Numbered from the stretch's first letter, positions 37,051 through 45,193 are shown. The stretch: 64,000 nucleotides of DNA from Pelagomonas calceolata (GCA_918797485.1 CAKKNE010000005.1:2232001-2296000); one strand, 5' to 3'. Numbers and translations: made by a program. Notes: generated by a model from the letters alone, not told the origin.

Positions 37051-37298
37051 ATGCCCGATCTTGATGATCTCATGGCGGCCGTCGTAAGTGGGGCCCTCTC
37101 GGAGGTTGAAATGGCTCTCGACGCTGGTGATACTCCATCGACGCGGAGCGGCGGCGCTGGAGGGCGCCCGAGAAGCTGCGTCTTATTGCCGCCATTGCTA
37201 GCGTTTTGCGGTTATTGTGTGGCCCCGCCTTTCGTGCGGTATCGCGTGCGCGCCGCGGCGTCGTATCTCGAATTTCCAATCTCAGAGTGCCAAGTTGA
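37051..37298 (+). pseudogene. remnant of an ankyrin-type gene
   Basis: The ATG at 37051 opens MPDLDDLMAAVVSGALSEVE then MALDAGDTPST, the start of a typical ankyrin-repeat protein. The expected repeats are missing. From about 37145 a different frame reads WRAPEKLRLIAAIASVLRLL, CGPAFRAVSRARRGVVSRIS and NLRVPS to a stop at 37296-37298, a helical tail of the kind that follows ankyrin repeats. The two ends in different frames with nothing between suggest an internal deletion. An unseen intron is the alternative; GT at 37128 would be a possible donor, but no acceptor is evident. Confidence 0.4.
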
Positions 37299-37418
37299 CC
37301 GCCCGGCGTCGGGTTCTCGGGAGGGTGCTCTCTTACCCAGATAAGTGCGAAACGTAAACTGGCGCCCGCGAGTGGCCGTACACAGAGCGCTTCAGCGGCA
37401 TACGAGTAGTTTGTACTT

Positions 37419-37442
37419 GCTAGTGTCTTACATACCGCTAGC
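37419..37442 (-). promoter_or_regulatory. CTAG promoter dyad, copy 7
   Basis: On + it reads GCTAGTGTCTTAC, AT, ACCGCTAGC. It lies 188 bp upstream of the gene at 37630, in reverse orientation relative to copy 6 450 bp away. Confidence 0.7.
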
Positions 37443-37629
37443 TGGAAAATATAAAGCGGGCGCCTCGAAGGATTCACACGAAAAGGCGCCTTACAGCGTC
37501 CTTCGTACACGAGAGCCAGCCAGCAGCCCGCCAGGGCTCACCAGAATCGAGATCTAGGCAACTCGACGCTGTCGACGCGCCCCAAACCAGCGGAGAGCCA
37601 AGGAAGCTTCGAGTAGCATTACAAAAAAG

Positions 37630-38685
37630 ATGACGACGCAGCGCACACCCAATCCACGTAGAATGTCCGGCGGCCTCCACAAGTCTCCGGCCGGCCCCTC
37701 ACCCTTCAAGAAGAAGGTCGACGTCCTCAAAGAAGCCGCCGACCGCACGCCGGGCATGGCCGGCACGCTCATAAAGACGTTCGCACCCGTAATAGCAGGC
37801 GTAGTGGTGATCTCGGAATTCGCAGCCCCGTACCTCATCATGCTCTACTACTTTGGAGTGGCGTGCTGGCAGTGGGCCGACAAGCACGGCGGCCAGCCCA
37901 TCAAGATATGTGTGGGGCTGTTCATGTGCTTCTGTGGGGGTGCGTTTCCGGCCGTCATCACCGCCGTCGAGGCGTACAGACAGATCGGCTTCGAGCCGAC
38001 GAAGCGAGCCCTGAAAGTGCTCTTCGACGACTTCAAGAAGGTGCAAGAGGCGCACAAAAAAGACGACCAGGACGATTCCAATAGGGACGGCAAGGCCGAC
38101 GTCGACTCACTGACAGCTGGAGAACTCGTGGAGCGCAAAGTTTTGCTGTTCCTACGTACGAGCGACCCCGAGCAGACATCGAGAGCCATGTCCGCGATCA
38201 CGTCGGGCTTTCTCGCGGTGTTAGCCTCCCTCAAGATCAAGTTCGCCCAGGCTATTGTGGTCGGTGGGGCCATCGGCGACGTGCTGAGACCTCCAGTAAG
38301 AAGAGCCATGGAACCATTCCTCAAAAAAGCTCTCACGGAGGACTACCACAAGTGGATCCGGCCGGGCCTGAACTACGCGTGCAAGCTCGTGGCCGTTTCT
38401 ATCGCGTGGACGCTGCAGCGCATCATCAGCGCCTTCCACTCGGCCGTGAGAGGCGGCCAGATCGCGGGCGACGCGCTGGTCGTGATGCTGAAGAACGCCG
38501 GTATTCTCAAGCACGGGCCCCACGACTCCTTCGCGGACGAGGTCGTCGGCTACTTGCTCGCCTTCTTTGGTTTGGCGACGCAGATCAAGCACGGGTTCAA
38601 CCTTCCGTTTCCCGCGAATCTCCTTCTCGTGCCTGTCTCCTTCGTCGAGGTCGGGCTGCGGTGGTGCGTGCACGCGGACCTCTAA
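37630..38685 (+). CDS. multi-pass membrane protein with acidic EF-hand-like loop, unknown family
   Basis: 351 residues. Hydrophobic segments lie at about residues 50-75 (TFAPVIAGVVVISEFAAPYL), 85-115 (IKICVGLFMCFCGGAFPAVI), 188-225 (AITSGFLAVLASLKIKFAQA), 245-270 (YACKLVAVSIAWTLQRIISA) and 300-340 (VVGYLLAFFGLATQIKHGFN, LPFPANLLLVPVSFVEVGLR). Between TM2 and TM3 the loop KKDDQDDSNRDGKADVDSLT contains DSNRDGKADVDS, which fits an EF-hand loop with ligands at positions 1, 3, 5 and 9 but lacks the final glutamate. The N-terminus carries PSPFKKKV. A membrane-shaping or channel role would be a guess. Confidence 0.6.
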   Translation: MTTQRTPNPRRMSGGLHKSPAGPSPFKKKVDVLKEAADRTPGMAGTLIKTFAPVIAGVVVISEFAAPYLIMLYYFGVACWQWADKHGGQPIKICVGLFMCFCGGAFPAVITAVEAYRQIGFEPTKRALKVLFDDFKKVQEAHKKDDQDDSNRDGKADVDSLTAGELVERKVLLFLRTSDPEQTSRAMSAITSGFLAVLASLKIKFAQAIVVGGAIGDVLRPPVRRAMEPFLKKALTEDYHKWIRPGLNYACKLVAVSIAWTLQRIISAFHSAVRGGQIAGDALVVMLKNAGILKHGPHDSFADEVVGYLLAFFGLATQIKHGFNLPFPANLLLVPVSFVEVGLRWCVHADL

Positions 38686-38710
38686 GGACCCTTCTTTGTT
38701 CATCTGACTC

Positions 38711-38820
38711 TCGTCGCGGCGACGGCGTGGGGGGTCTCTACCACCCGCTGTTCACGTGACTTGGCCCGTCGCGGCGAGGCATGGCGAGGACCCCTATTCC
38801 ACCAAACGCCGTCGACGCGA
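38711..38820. repeat. introner-family inverted-repeat element in intergenic DNA
   Basis: The left arm TCGCGGCGACGGCGT (38714-38728) and right arm ACGCCGTCGACGCGA (38806-38820) are inverted copies at 14 of 15 positions. The right arm is identical to the cores in isocitrate dehydrogenase introns at 49477-49491 and 50482-50496. It lies between two convergent gene ends, so it is not obviously an intron. Likely a member or relic of the introner family that landed outside a coding sequence. Confidence 0.6.
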
Positions 38821-38841
38821 GGCAAAATCACATCACTAGTC

Positions 38842-40038
38842 TTAGTCGGGCGTCGGGAGCCCCGCCGCGGCGAGCTTTTCCCGCATGGCCTGTAACTTCG
38901 CAGCCTTCCTGGCAGCCTCCGCAGCTTCTGAGTCGGCCTCGTCGGCCTTCGCGAGGCCTGCGGCGGCGAGCTTTTCCTGCATCGCTTTCAATTTCGCGGC
39001 CTTTCTGGCCGCCTCTGCAGCCGCGGCGTCGGCCTCGTCGGGCTTCGCGAGGCCGGCGGCCGCCAATTTCGCCTGCATGGCGGCCAGCTTCGCTGCCTTG
39101 CGTTCCTTCTCCGACGGTTCCGCGACGACGACCTCCTCCTCCGCGTCCTCCTCGCAGTCGCTAAACTCGAGCGCGGCGAGCGTCGCGGGAACACCGGAGA
39201 CGGTCACGGCGTCGCCTATCTTCAGATTTGCCTTCCGTTCAATAAACGCGAGGCCGTTTTTACCATTCACAGAAGTCAGGACGCCCTCCCCGAAAGCCGT
39301 GCCGGGTCTGAGATCGACTTCTTCCTCAAAACGTAAACCGCGCAGCCGGCACCTTAAGGACGGCGCCTTCCGTCTTTTACCGACGAGCTCCGCGCCCAGG
39401 TAGCACTTGCCCTCGGCGCACGCGAAGGCGAGGCCGCTCTCGAGGGGACCACAACTCTCCAGTAATTTGCTGTCGTACGATGTACTGAACTCGAAGCCGG
39501 ACCGCGGCCGGCCCTTCTCGACTCTAGCCCGCTCCCAGGCGTCAATTGTACCATCGTCGGCATTTGTAATGATGCGGCCGCCGGCTTCTCGCAGCGACGT
39601 GCCGCCCAACGCCCATACGTCGTCGTTGTGGTACACTGCGGTCGGTTCCAATGATAGCGCCGTGTCGGCGAGCGCGTCGGCGACGGCGTCACCATGCAAC
39701 ACGTCGAAGACCGCCGCGTCTTTCTCTGTGAATGTTACATCCTCGATGACCCTCCGCTTCTCGAGCTCGCGGACGACGGTCGATACGTCCTCGCAGAGCA
39801 GGAGCCACTCTTCCTGGCAACGTGCTATTGTTATCAGGTCCGTCAGCGTCGACTGGCCCGTCAGGAGGCAGGCGTCGACGTGTCTGTTCGGTCGTAGCGT
39901 GCTCACGTCCGCGCTCAACATCGCGTGCAGGAAGGCGCCGGCGTCCTTGCCGGTCACCTTCAAGGGTGTCAGTGGAGTCCTACGGAGGACTACGGCGGTG
40001 GCGAGCGCCGGATACAGCAGTAGGAGCCGCCGAGCCAT
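38842..40038 (-). CDS. YgfZ/GcvT-like folate-binding protein with triple-repeat tail, organelle-targeted
   Basis: Homologue of the YgfZ/IBA57 group that supports Fe-S enzyme maturation in a folate-dependent way. The ATG at 40038 gives MARRLLLLYPALATAVVLRR, a signal-peptide-like leader suggesting plastid import through the ER. The core reads VTGKDAGAFLHAMLSADVST, CLLTGQSTLTDLITIARCQE, then AFACAEGKCYLGAELVGKRR, which holds the family KGCYxGQE motif with K, CY and E kept, and a C-terminal barrel (LRPGTAFGEGVLTSVNGKNG). Beyond the family's usual end the last 90 residues are three near-identical units of about 36 residues (RKAAKLxAMxxKLAAAGLxK, PDEADAAAAEAA), predicted helical. Such a tail is unusual. 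Confidence 0.75.
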   Translation of the reverse strand: MARRLLLLYPALATAVVLRRTPLTPLKVTGKDAGAFLHAMLSADVSTLRPNRHVDACLLTGQSTLTDLITIARCQEEWLLLCEDVSTVVRELEKRRVIEDVTFTEKDAAVFDVLHGDAVADALADTALSLEPTAVYHNDDVWALGGTSLREAGGRIITNADDGTIDAWERARVEKGRPRSGFEFSTSYDSKLLESCGPLESGLAFACAEGKCYLGAELVGKRRKAPSLRCRLRGLRFEEEVDLRPGTAFGEGVLTSVNGKNGLAFIERKANLKIGDAVTVSGVPATLAALEFSDCEEDAEEEVVVAEPSEKERKAAKLAAMQAKLAAAGLAKPDEADAAAAEAARKAAKLKAMQEKLAAAGLAKADEADSEAAEAARKAAKLQAMREKLAAAGLPTPD

Positions 40039-40381
40039 GGCTGCTCTCCTTGCAGGCTCTCCCAAGCAATGACACAGCGCTCGATCTTGCGCTCGTTCTT
40101 GCAGCGCTGCGGCCGTAGCAGCTTAGGAGCAGCTCTGCTGCTGCGACGGAGAACTTTTGCTCGCTCGATGGCGCCGTACACTACTGCTCTTTTGGTTTGG
40201 TGGCTTGTTTGCTAGTGTCTTACAGCCGCTAGATAGAACGGGTGGCGTGCAGGGTTGAGTGAGCTGTGAGAGAGAGAACGTGATGTAGACTTATGTCAGA
40301 GAGGCCCCGGCGCAGAGGAGCGATTTTGTTGTTTTGTTTTTGGGGGAGTATATGGTGCCGGGGCCCGCGGGCGAAGCCCCT
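40039..40381. other. intergenic with one CTAG dyad
   Basis: Promoter side of the YgfZ-like gene and 3' flank of the lectin gene. Apart from the dyad at 40211-40233 it holds GAGAGAGA near 40268 and a T-rich run (GTTGTTTTGTTTTTGG) that may belong to the lectin gene's 3' end. No gene seen. Confidence 0.4.
40211..40233 (-). promoter_or_regulatory. CTAG promoter dyad, copy 8
   Basis: On + it reads GCTAGTGTCTTAC, AGCCGCTAGA. It lies 173 bp upstream of the YgfZ-like gene start (40038, minus). Confidence 0.7.
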
Positions 40382-41151
40382 CTAGTGGCCGCCGTACTCG
40401 TCGTCGAGGTGCTGCGGCAACTCCTCGATCACCTTGAGCTGCCAGGCCTGGTACTTGTCGTTGCCGTCACAAATAGCCGTCTCGATGACATCTTCGTTCA
40501 CCGAGCCCGTCGCCGCGAGGCAGAGGTTGCCCTCGAAGTTGTCCTGGGCCATCTTGAGGTTGGCGTTGTACTCGGGCGCGTGCATGTAGAGGATGTTCTG
40601 CGAGTCCCAGGTCGGCGAGCCACACGTCTTGAGGACGAAGCGCTTGCCGGCGGTGGCCGCGGGCGGGGTGGGCGCCGTGTCGTCGTCCGTGCCCCAGGCC
40701 GTGACCTGTGTGGAAATCAAATTTCGGACGCCCCACGCCATCGACGCGACGTTATTTCCACACAGGTCGTGACGCAGAGCCAGTCGCCGGCGGTGGTCTG
40801 GTACTTGATGTGGCCCATGTCGTTCGTCTGCTCGTAGAGGAACTCCTGGCCGATGTGCTTCGAGTCGTCGCAGGTGTAAATCACGAGCGGCGAGCCGACG
40901 GTCGCCTTGTTGTGGTTCTTCACGCCCAGGCACGAATTCGTACCCTTCATCTGGAAGTAGGCCTTCTCGTTTCCCCACGTGTTATCCGACGAGTCGAGCG
41001 TCATGGCGCGGCGAACGGCCGGGACGGAGGCGGCGACTGCTGCCGACGCGAGGCAGAGGACGGCGACGGTCGTCGCGGCGAACTTGCGCTGCTTCGGGCG
41101 CGCCTCGTCAAGGAGAGGGGTCTGTTCGGGGATCGTGCTGAAAGAGGCCAT
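40382..41151 (-). CDS. type II membrane or secreted ricin-B (beta-trefoil) lectin, two exons
   Basis: The coding sequence joins 41151-40774 and 40705-40382 on the minus strand (233 residues). The cytosolic start carries a di-leucine-like signal (PEQTPLLDEARP) before a signal anchor (TTVAVLCLASAAVAAS). The extracellular part is a ricin-B-like trefoil: GTNSCLGVKNHNKATVGSPL, VIYTCDDSKHIGQEFLYEQT, DMGHIKYQTTAGDWLCVTAW, GNLCLAATGSVNEDVIETAI, CDGNDKYQAWQ. The QxW hallmark is present as QAW and partly as QEF. It probably binds glycans in the secretory path or at the cell surface. The intron is an introner; splicing rejoins WLC and VTAWG in frame. Confidence 0.75.
40706..40765 (-). mobile_element. 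introner element forming an intron (12-bp TIRs, 8-bp target duplication)
   Basis: This 60-bp element begins CTGTGTGGAAAT and ends ATTTCCACACAG and is flanked by GCCGTGAC (40698-40705) and GTCGTGAC (40766-40773), a target duplication with 7 of 8 bases identical. In gene orientation the intron is 40773 to 40706: the donor GT is the first two bases of the upstream target copy and AG the element's last two. The interior carries ACGCCATCGACGCGA (40735-40749), the complement of the core in the element at 10986-11055, plus the shared TCGGACGCCCC. It sits in the same orientation relative to its host gene as that element. Confidence 0.9.
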
Positions 41152-41584
41152 GGTCTTTTGTGGTCTTCGTGTATTACGGGTCCTGCGTTATGTGGTGTTA
41201 CGCGGCTTACGCCTTGCGGCGGCGTCGCGTCGAAGACGATTGTGTAAAACGAAACAATTGAAAGCCTGGCGGTCTCTCGCGTCGATTGGCGGCGTCGACG
41301 ACGCGACGAGAGTCTCACGAAGCTCGCTGACGCCCGCTGTCCCTCGGTTTCGCAAGACAGCTGCTGCAAAGGTTTAAAAAAAGCGCCGCTCGGCGCGCGG
41401 CGGCCGTTTTTCTCGCGTCGTTGCGGTACCGTTGATATACTGAAGGTGTGACGTAACTATATGACGCAGGCGCGTTGCGGTCGGCAAGATATATTTATCT
41501 CTCTGGAGCATGCCTGAGAGTTCCTATTATTCGCAAGCGCGGCGCGAGCTCAACGATGGACAAAGAAAACACATCGCCCCAGAC
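41152..41584. other. promoter region between lectin gene and SR-protein 3' end
   Basis: The lectin gene is transcribed leftward from 41151, so this is its upstream region. It contains the near-palindrome at 41274-41312 and AT-rich GATATATTTATCTC near 41489. No CTAG dyad and no gene seen. Confidence 0.4.
41274..41312. repeat. 39-bp near-palindrome containing introner-core-like sequence
   Basis: The left arm is CTCTCGCGTCG and the right arm CGACGCGACGAGAG, with the complement differing by a 3-bp insertion. The centre GATTGGCGGCGTCGA resembles two facing introner cores. It lies about 120 bp upstream of the lectin gene start. It could be a 5'-UTR introner relic or a regulatory hairpin. Confidence 0.45.
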
Positions 41585-42616
41585 TTACTCGTCATCTGAC
41601 AGATCGTCCGTGATCTTCTTCGCCTTCGCGGGCCGGATCAGCGACGGGTGGAGCCGCTCGCCGTAGGCCTCGAGGAGGTGCTCCGACAACGCCGTCGCCG
41701 TCAGGAAGCGCCGCCCGTCGCGCTTGCACTCGTAGGGGAACTCGCGCTCGGCCGCGCGGTCGCGCGTGACGCCGCGCGAGAACTGGTCGTTGAGCGTCGC
41801 GCCGTTCGCCGTCTGCAGCCGGTTGTTACGGCCGAAAATTGCTTCATCGTCTTTTGCAATGCCCTGGCGCCGCGCATCTAACACATCGTCCTGCAACCCG
41901 CCATTTCTGACGCCGACGGCCGCCTGGACGTACCCAAAGATGCCCGACGGGTTCTGGCGGTGCTTCGTAGGCGCGCCCGGATGAGGCCGCGGCGCGGGGC
42001 CGACGGCGGGCTCGGATCCCGTCATCCACGCCGGCGTCGTCGCGCCGCGGCCGCGGCCGGCCGGTCCCGTTGGCCGCGGCGCGGGGCCTTCCACCGGTCG
42101 CGGCGCGGGCCCGACGGCGGGCGCGTCGCTCGGAGGCGCCGCCACCGGCCGCGGCGCGGGCCCGACGGCGGGCGCGTCGCTCGGAGGCGCGCCGCCGGGG
42201 TAGATGCGCCGCGGCTTGGGCTTCGCCGCTGGCCGGTCGGCGCTCCGGCTGCGCGGCGGCGGCGCGCGGCGATCGCGGCGGTCTCGTCGCGGCGACGGCG
42301 AGCGGCGTCGCGGAGAGCGCGAGCGACGCCTTCGCGGCGAGGGAGAGCGCCGGCGCCTTCGCGGCGAGGGTGAGTGCCGCCGCCCGCGAGGTGAGGGAGA
42401 GCGGCGCCGCCCGCGCGGTGGCGAGCGCCGGCGGCCGCGCGGTGATGGCGACCGGCGGCGACCTCTGGGCGACGGCGAGCGCCCCCGGGGCGAGCGCGAA
42501 CGCTGGCTGCGCGACCGCCGCCGAGGAGAATGCGAACGCTCTCTGCTGGGGCTACTGCTGTAGGAGCCAGAACTGCTTCCGGTGGCCGAATAGGAGCGCG
42601 AGCGCGAACGCGCCAT
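41585..42616 (-). CDS. SR-rich splicing-type protein with C-terminal zinc-finger-like segment
   Basis: The ATG at 42616 (MARSRSRSYSATGSSSGSYS) opens a 130-residue RS domain of SPRGRR/RRSPSP repeats, as in SR splicing factors, with no RRM visible. A Pro-rich middle contains a 16-residue unit, APPSDAPAVGPAPRPV, twice in tandem. The folded C-terminus (GIFGYVQAAVGVRNGGLQDD, EAIFGRNNRLQTANGATLND, FPYECKRDGRRFLTATALSE, HLLEAYGERLHPSLIRPAKA) has a C...H....H spacing reminiscent of a degenerate C2H2 finger. A spliceosome-associated role is inference. It is divergent from the IRE1-like gene with one shared CTAG dyad. Confidence 0.6.
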   Translation of the reverse strand: MARSRSRSYSATGSSSGSYSSSPSRERSHSPRRRSRSQRSRSPRGRSPSPRGRRRSPSPRGRRRSPPRGRRRSPSPRGRRHSPSPRRRRRSPSPRRRRSRSPRRRSPSPRRDRRDRRAPPPRSRSADRPAAKPKPRRIYPGGAPPSDAPAVGPAPRPVAAPPSDAPAVGPAPRPVEGPAPRPTGPAGRGRGATTPAWMTGSEPAVGPAPRPHPGAPTKHRQNPSGIFGYVQAAVGVRNGGLQDDVLDARRQGIAKDDEAIFGRNNRLQTANGATLNDQFSRGVTRDRAAEREFPYECKRDGRRFLTATALSEHLLEAYGERLHPSLIRPAKAKKITDDLSDDE

Positions 42617-42696
42617 GCTTGAATTGATCAATGACAGTCACGAGAGCGCCCCCGTCCACGCGTGGGCGCTCAAGCTGAGCTGCTGCATAATTTTGC

Positions 42697-42720
42697 GCTA
42701 GCGTGCTGTAAGACACTAGC
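42697..42720 (+). promoter_or_regulatory. CTAG promoter dyad, copy 9
   Basis: Reads GCTAGCGTGCT, GTAAGACACTAGC. It lies between divergent starts: 81 bp from the SR-type gene (42616) and 206 bp from the IRE1-like gene (42926). Confidence 0.7.
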
Positions 42721-42925
42721 TGGCTTCAGGACTGCTTTTGGCTAAGGCTCTTATCTCAGCCTACAGGGTCCCAGTAGCTCAGCAGAAGTGGTCGACTAGT
42801 GCACTCCACCTCTCGCAGCTTCACAGCGAACAGCGGGCGCGGGGAACACCAACAGGGCTGCACAACAAGGCCTAGGTCACAGCGCTGTTTCGGCTCACCC
42901 CGCGTCGCACGATCCGAAGAAGGCG

Positions 42926-45193
42926 ATGCCGCGCCCAAGACGAAGAAGACAATGGGCCCTCCTCGCCCTGGCCACCGCAGCGACGGCATCATTACCGCCG
43001 CTGCCGAAGGACCAGCCGCCAAACGTCAAATCGGACACCGCGGACCTGACGGTGCTACAAGACAGTGATGAAGTGGAGGTCTTCGACAGCGTCGACATCG
43101 ACGATATGGGCAGAGGCTTGTACCCGGCCCTACCCTTCGCGGAGACGAGTGATGATGATAAGTCCGTGACGATCTACCGGCCGCGGAAGGACGCGCAAGT
43201 CCCTACAAATTGGACCGTCGACGCCCTCGAGGAATTAGTTACAAGGACGCCGTTTCTATCCTCGGAGGGCACGGTGGTCTTCACCGGTAAACTCTTATCT
43301 GATGTGGTCAGCGACGAGACCAATTGCCCGCAGGGCATCATCTGCGCGGCTCAAGATGATAACTCGAAGGCACTCATTGAGCGGCGGACCTGGACTTTGG
43401 AAGCGTTAGACCGAGCATCAGGGGAGCTGCTCTGGCGGGCCACGGCGTCGCGATTGGGCGACCAGGTGGGCACGAACACGAGTGCAGCGGTCACGAAACC
43501 ACGCAAACAGTTCTTTGCGACGGTCACCGAGACGGCTGCGGCGGTGGCCGCCTGCACGCTCGCGGCCATGTCCAACGATGCGACGGCGTTGGTACCGTTA
43601 AACGCGCAACCGGCCATCTTCTGCCCGCCACCATCTAGATTCTTCTCGCTGACGGCGGTACTCATGCTCCTGAGTGCGGCCGTCGCCATGTCTTATGGTT
43701 TGAGCTATGCGCGCAAGAACACTGTGCAACGCGTGCCGCGCATCGTCGCCGACAAGCGAGGCAGCGGCTTCTTCGGCACTAAAAGAGTAGATGTTCACCA
43801 AAAGCCCGCGGAGGACCGTTTACAGCTTGCGCAGGAGATAGCCGCGTTACAAAGAGCGGACCACGCCGCGGTTTTGAGATTTTACGCGTGCGACGTCCTG
43901 CCGTGCGGTGTCGCGCAGATCGCCGTCGAGGCGTCCCTGTGTACTCTACAAGAGGCACTCTCATCACATAAATGCCAAGGCCTGCCATCCGAACTCCAAC
44001 TGTCCTTGAGATCAATAGCGGAGGCTTTGTCATGGCTGCGAGACGCTCTGCCCGATTCGAAACGGCGGTGGCGCGCCACGCCGGACCGGATCGTGCTCGT
44101 GCCCCGTAGTACAAGTGGTAGTTTGTGGGCGGCTCATGAATTGAAACTGGTGCCGCGCGACGGCGATAACAAGGGCGACGACGTCTCTGACTTGAGGACG
44201 CTTACACTACAGTGTGCCGGTGAGAGTGACGACGCGCGGTGCCTGGAGATGCGGGAGCTAGTATCATGCGCGACGCCGCTGGCGTGGGCGCGGCACCCGG
44301 CGCTCTGGGATGAAAGTAGGCGGGTCGCGTTTTTATTGGACGCGAGCGACTACGCCGAGGAGACGTCGGAGGCGGACGCCTTGCGGGCGGCGATCGACGC
44401 CTCTCAGGGTTTTGACGACTGGCGGGCGGCGTTCTCTAGTGATTTCCTGCGGCACGCCGAGGCGCGGCGGACGTACGACGGTCATTCAGTTAGAGCGCTG
44501 CTGCGGATGCTGCGGAACCAGAGCCACCACATCCACACGTCGCCCTTCTCAGAACTGCGCACGCGCGAGGGCCTGCTCGCGTTCGTCTTGACTCGGTTCC
44601 CGTCGCTGCTGCTGCGCGTCTTTGAGGCGTGCCACGCGGCGCTGCCGGCGGCAGCGGACCTGCGGGCGTATCTGGGCTACTTTGGGTCGCCGGCGCTCGC
44701 GGGCGCCCCGGTGGCGCCGGCGCTGGTCGCGGCGGCGGCTGAGGCGCCGACTGAGCGCACCGAGGCGCCCGCCCTGCTTGTGCCAGACGAGGCGCCGACG
44801 GCGGCGCCCTCGCGGCGCGGGAGTCCCGCGTCGGACGAGGACGACCTGAACGCGCGCCTCGGGACGCTGGCGGTCGCTGACTCGCCGCCGGCCGCGCAAA
44901 AAGGCGGCAGCCCGCGCGGCATCCAGAGCCTCGACTCGACCGCGCCGCTCCCGACGGACTCGACGGCGCCGCTTCCGAAGGGCTACCGGACGCGGCTCTG
45001 CAAGCACTGGCTCGCGTCGGGCGGCATGCACTGCCCCATGACGGCTCGCGGCCTGCCGTGCAAGTTCGCGCACGGCGAGCACGAACTACGGCCGCCCGAG
45101 GAAGGCTTCGCGCCGCCGCCCGAGGCGAAGAAGCGGCGGCCGCGGCGAAAGTCGTCGTCGCCGCGGCCCGCCGCAGCGAATATCCCCTCTTGA
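42926..45193 (+). CDS. IRE1-like ER stress RNase with degenerate kinase and added CCCH zinc finger
   Basis: 755 residues. A signal peptide (RRRRQWALLALATAATASLP) precedes a luminal domain with IRE1/PERK-type blocks (TNWTVDALEELVTRTPFLSS, EGTVVFTGK, ALDRASGELLWRATASRL). One membrane span lies at about 239-262 (FFSLTAVLMLLSAAVAMSYG). The next region has IRE1 kinase-like sequence (ADHAAVLRFYACD, IAVEASLCTLQEALSSHK), but where HRDLKP and DFG should be it reads DALPDSKRRW and ELKLVPRDG, so catalysis looks lost. The KEN RNase follows (about 455-580): ALWDESRRVAFLLDASDY, RRTYDGHSVRALLRMLRN, HHIHTSPF, LTRFPSLLLRVFEACHA; the Tyr, Arg-Asn and His of IRE1 RNase sites are all present. Uniquely, the C-terminus adds RLCKHWLASGGMHCP then LPCKFAHGEHEL, a CCCH RNA-binding finger of TIS11 style. 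It presumably splices or decays mRNAs during ER stress. Confidence 0.85.
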   Translation: MPRPRRRRQWALLALATAATASLPPLPKDQPPNVKSDTADLTVLQDSDEVEVFDSVDIDDMGRGLYPALPFAETSDDDKSVTIYRPRKDAQVPTNWTVDALEELVTRTPFLSSEGTVVFTGKLLSDVVSDETNCPQGIICAAQDDNSKALIERRTWTLEALDRASGELLWRATASRLGDQVGTNTSAAVTKPRKQFFATVTETAAAVAACTLAAMSNDATALVPLNAQPAIFCPPPSRFFSLTAVLMLLSAAVAMSYGLSYARKNTVQRVPRIVADKRGSGFFGTKRVDVHQKPAEDRLQLAQEIAALQRADHAAVLRFYACDVLPCGVAQIAVEASLCTLQEALSSHKCQGLPSELQLSLRSIAEALSWLRDALPDSKRRWRATPDRIVLVPRSTSGSLWAAHELKLVPRDGDNKGDDVSDLRTLTLQCAGESDDARCLEMRELVSCATPLAWARHPALWDESRRVAFLLDASDYAEETSEADALRAAIDASQGFDDWRAAFSSDFLRHAEARRTYDGHSVRALLRMLRNQSHHIHTSPFSELRTREGLLAFVLTRFPSLLLRVFEACHAALPAAADLRAYLGYFGSPALAGAPVAPALVAAAAEAPTERTEAPALLVPDEAPTAAPSRRGSPASDEDDLNARLGTLAVADSPPAAQKGGSPRGIQSLDSTAPLPTDSTAPLPKGYRTRLCKHWLASGGMHCPMTARGLPCKFAHGEHELRPPEEGFAPPPEAKKRRPRRKSSSPRPAAANIPS

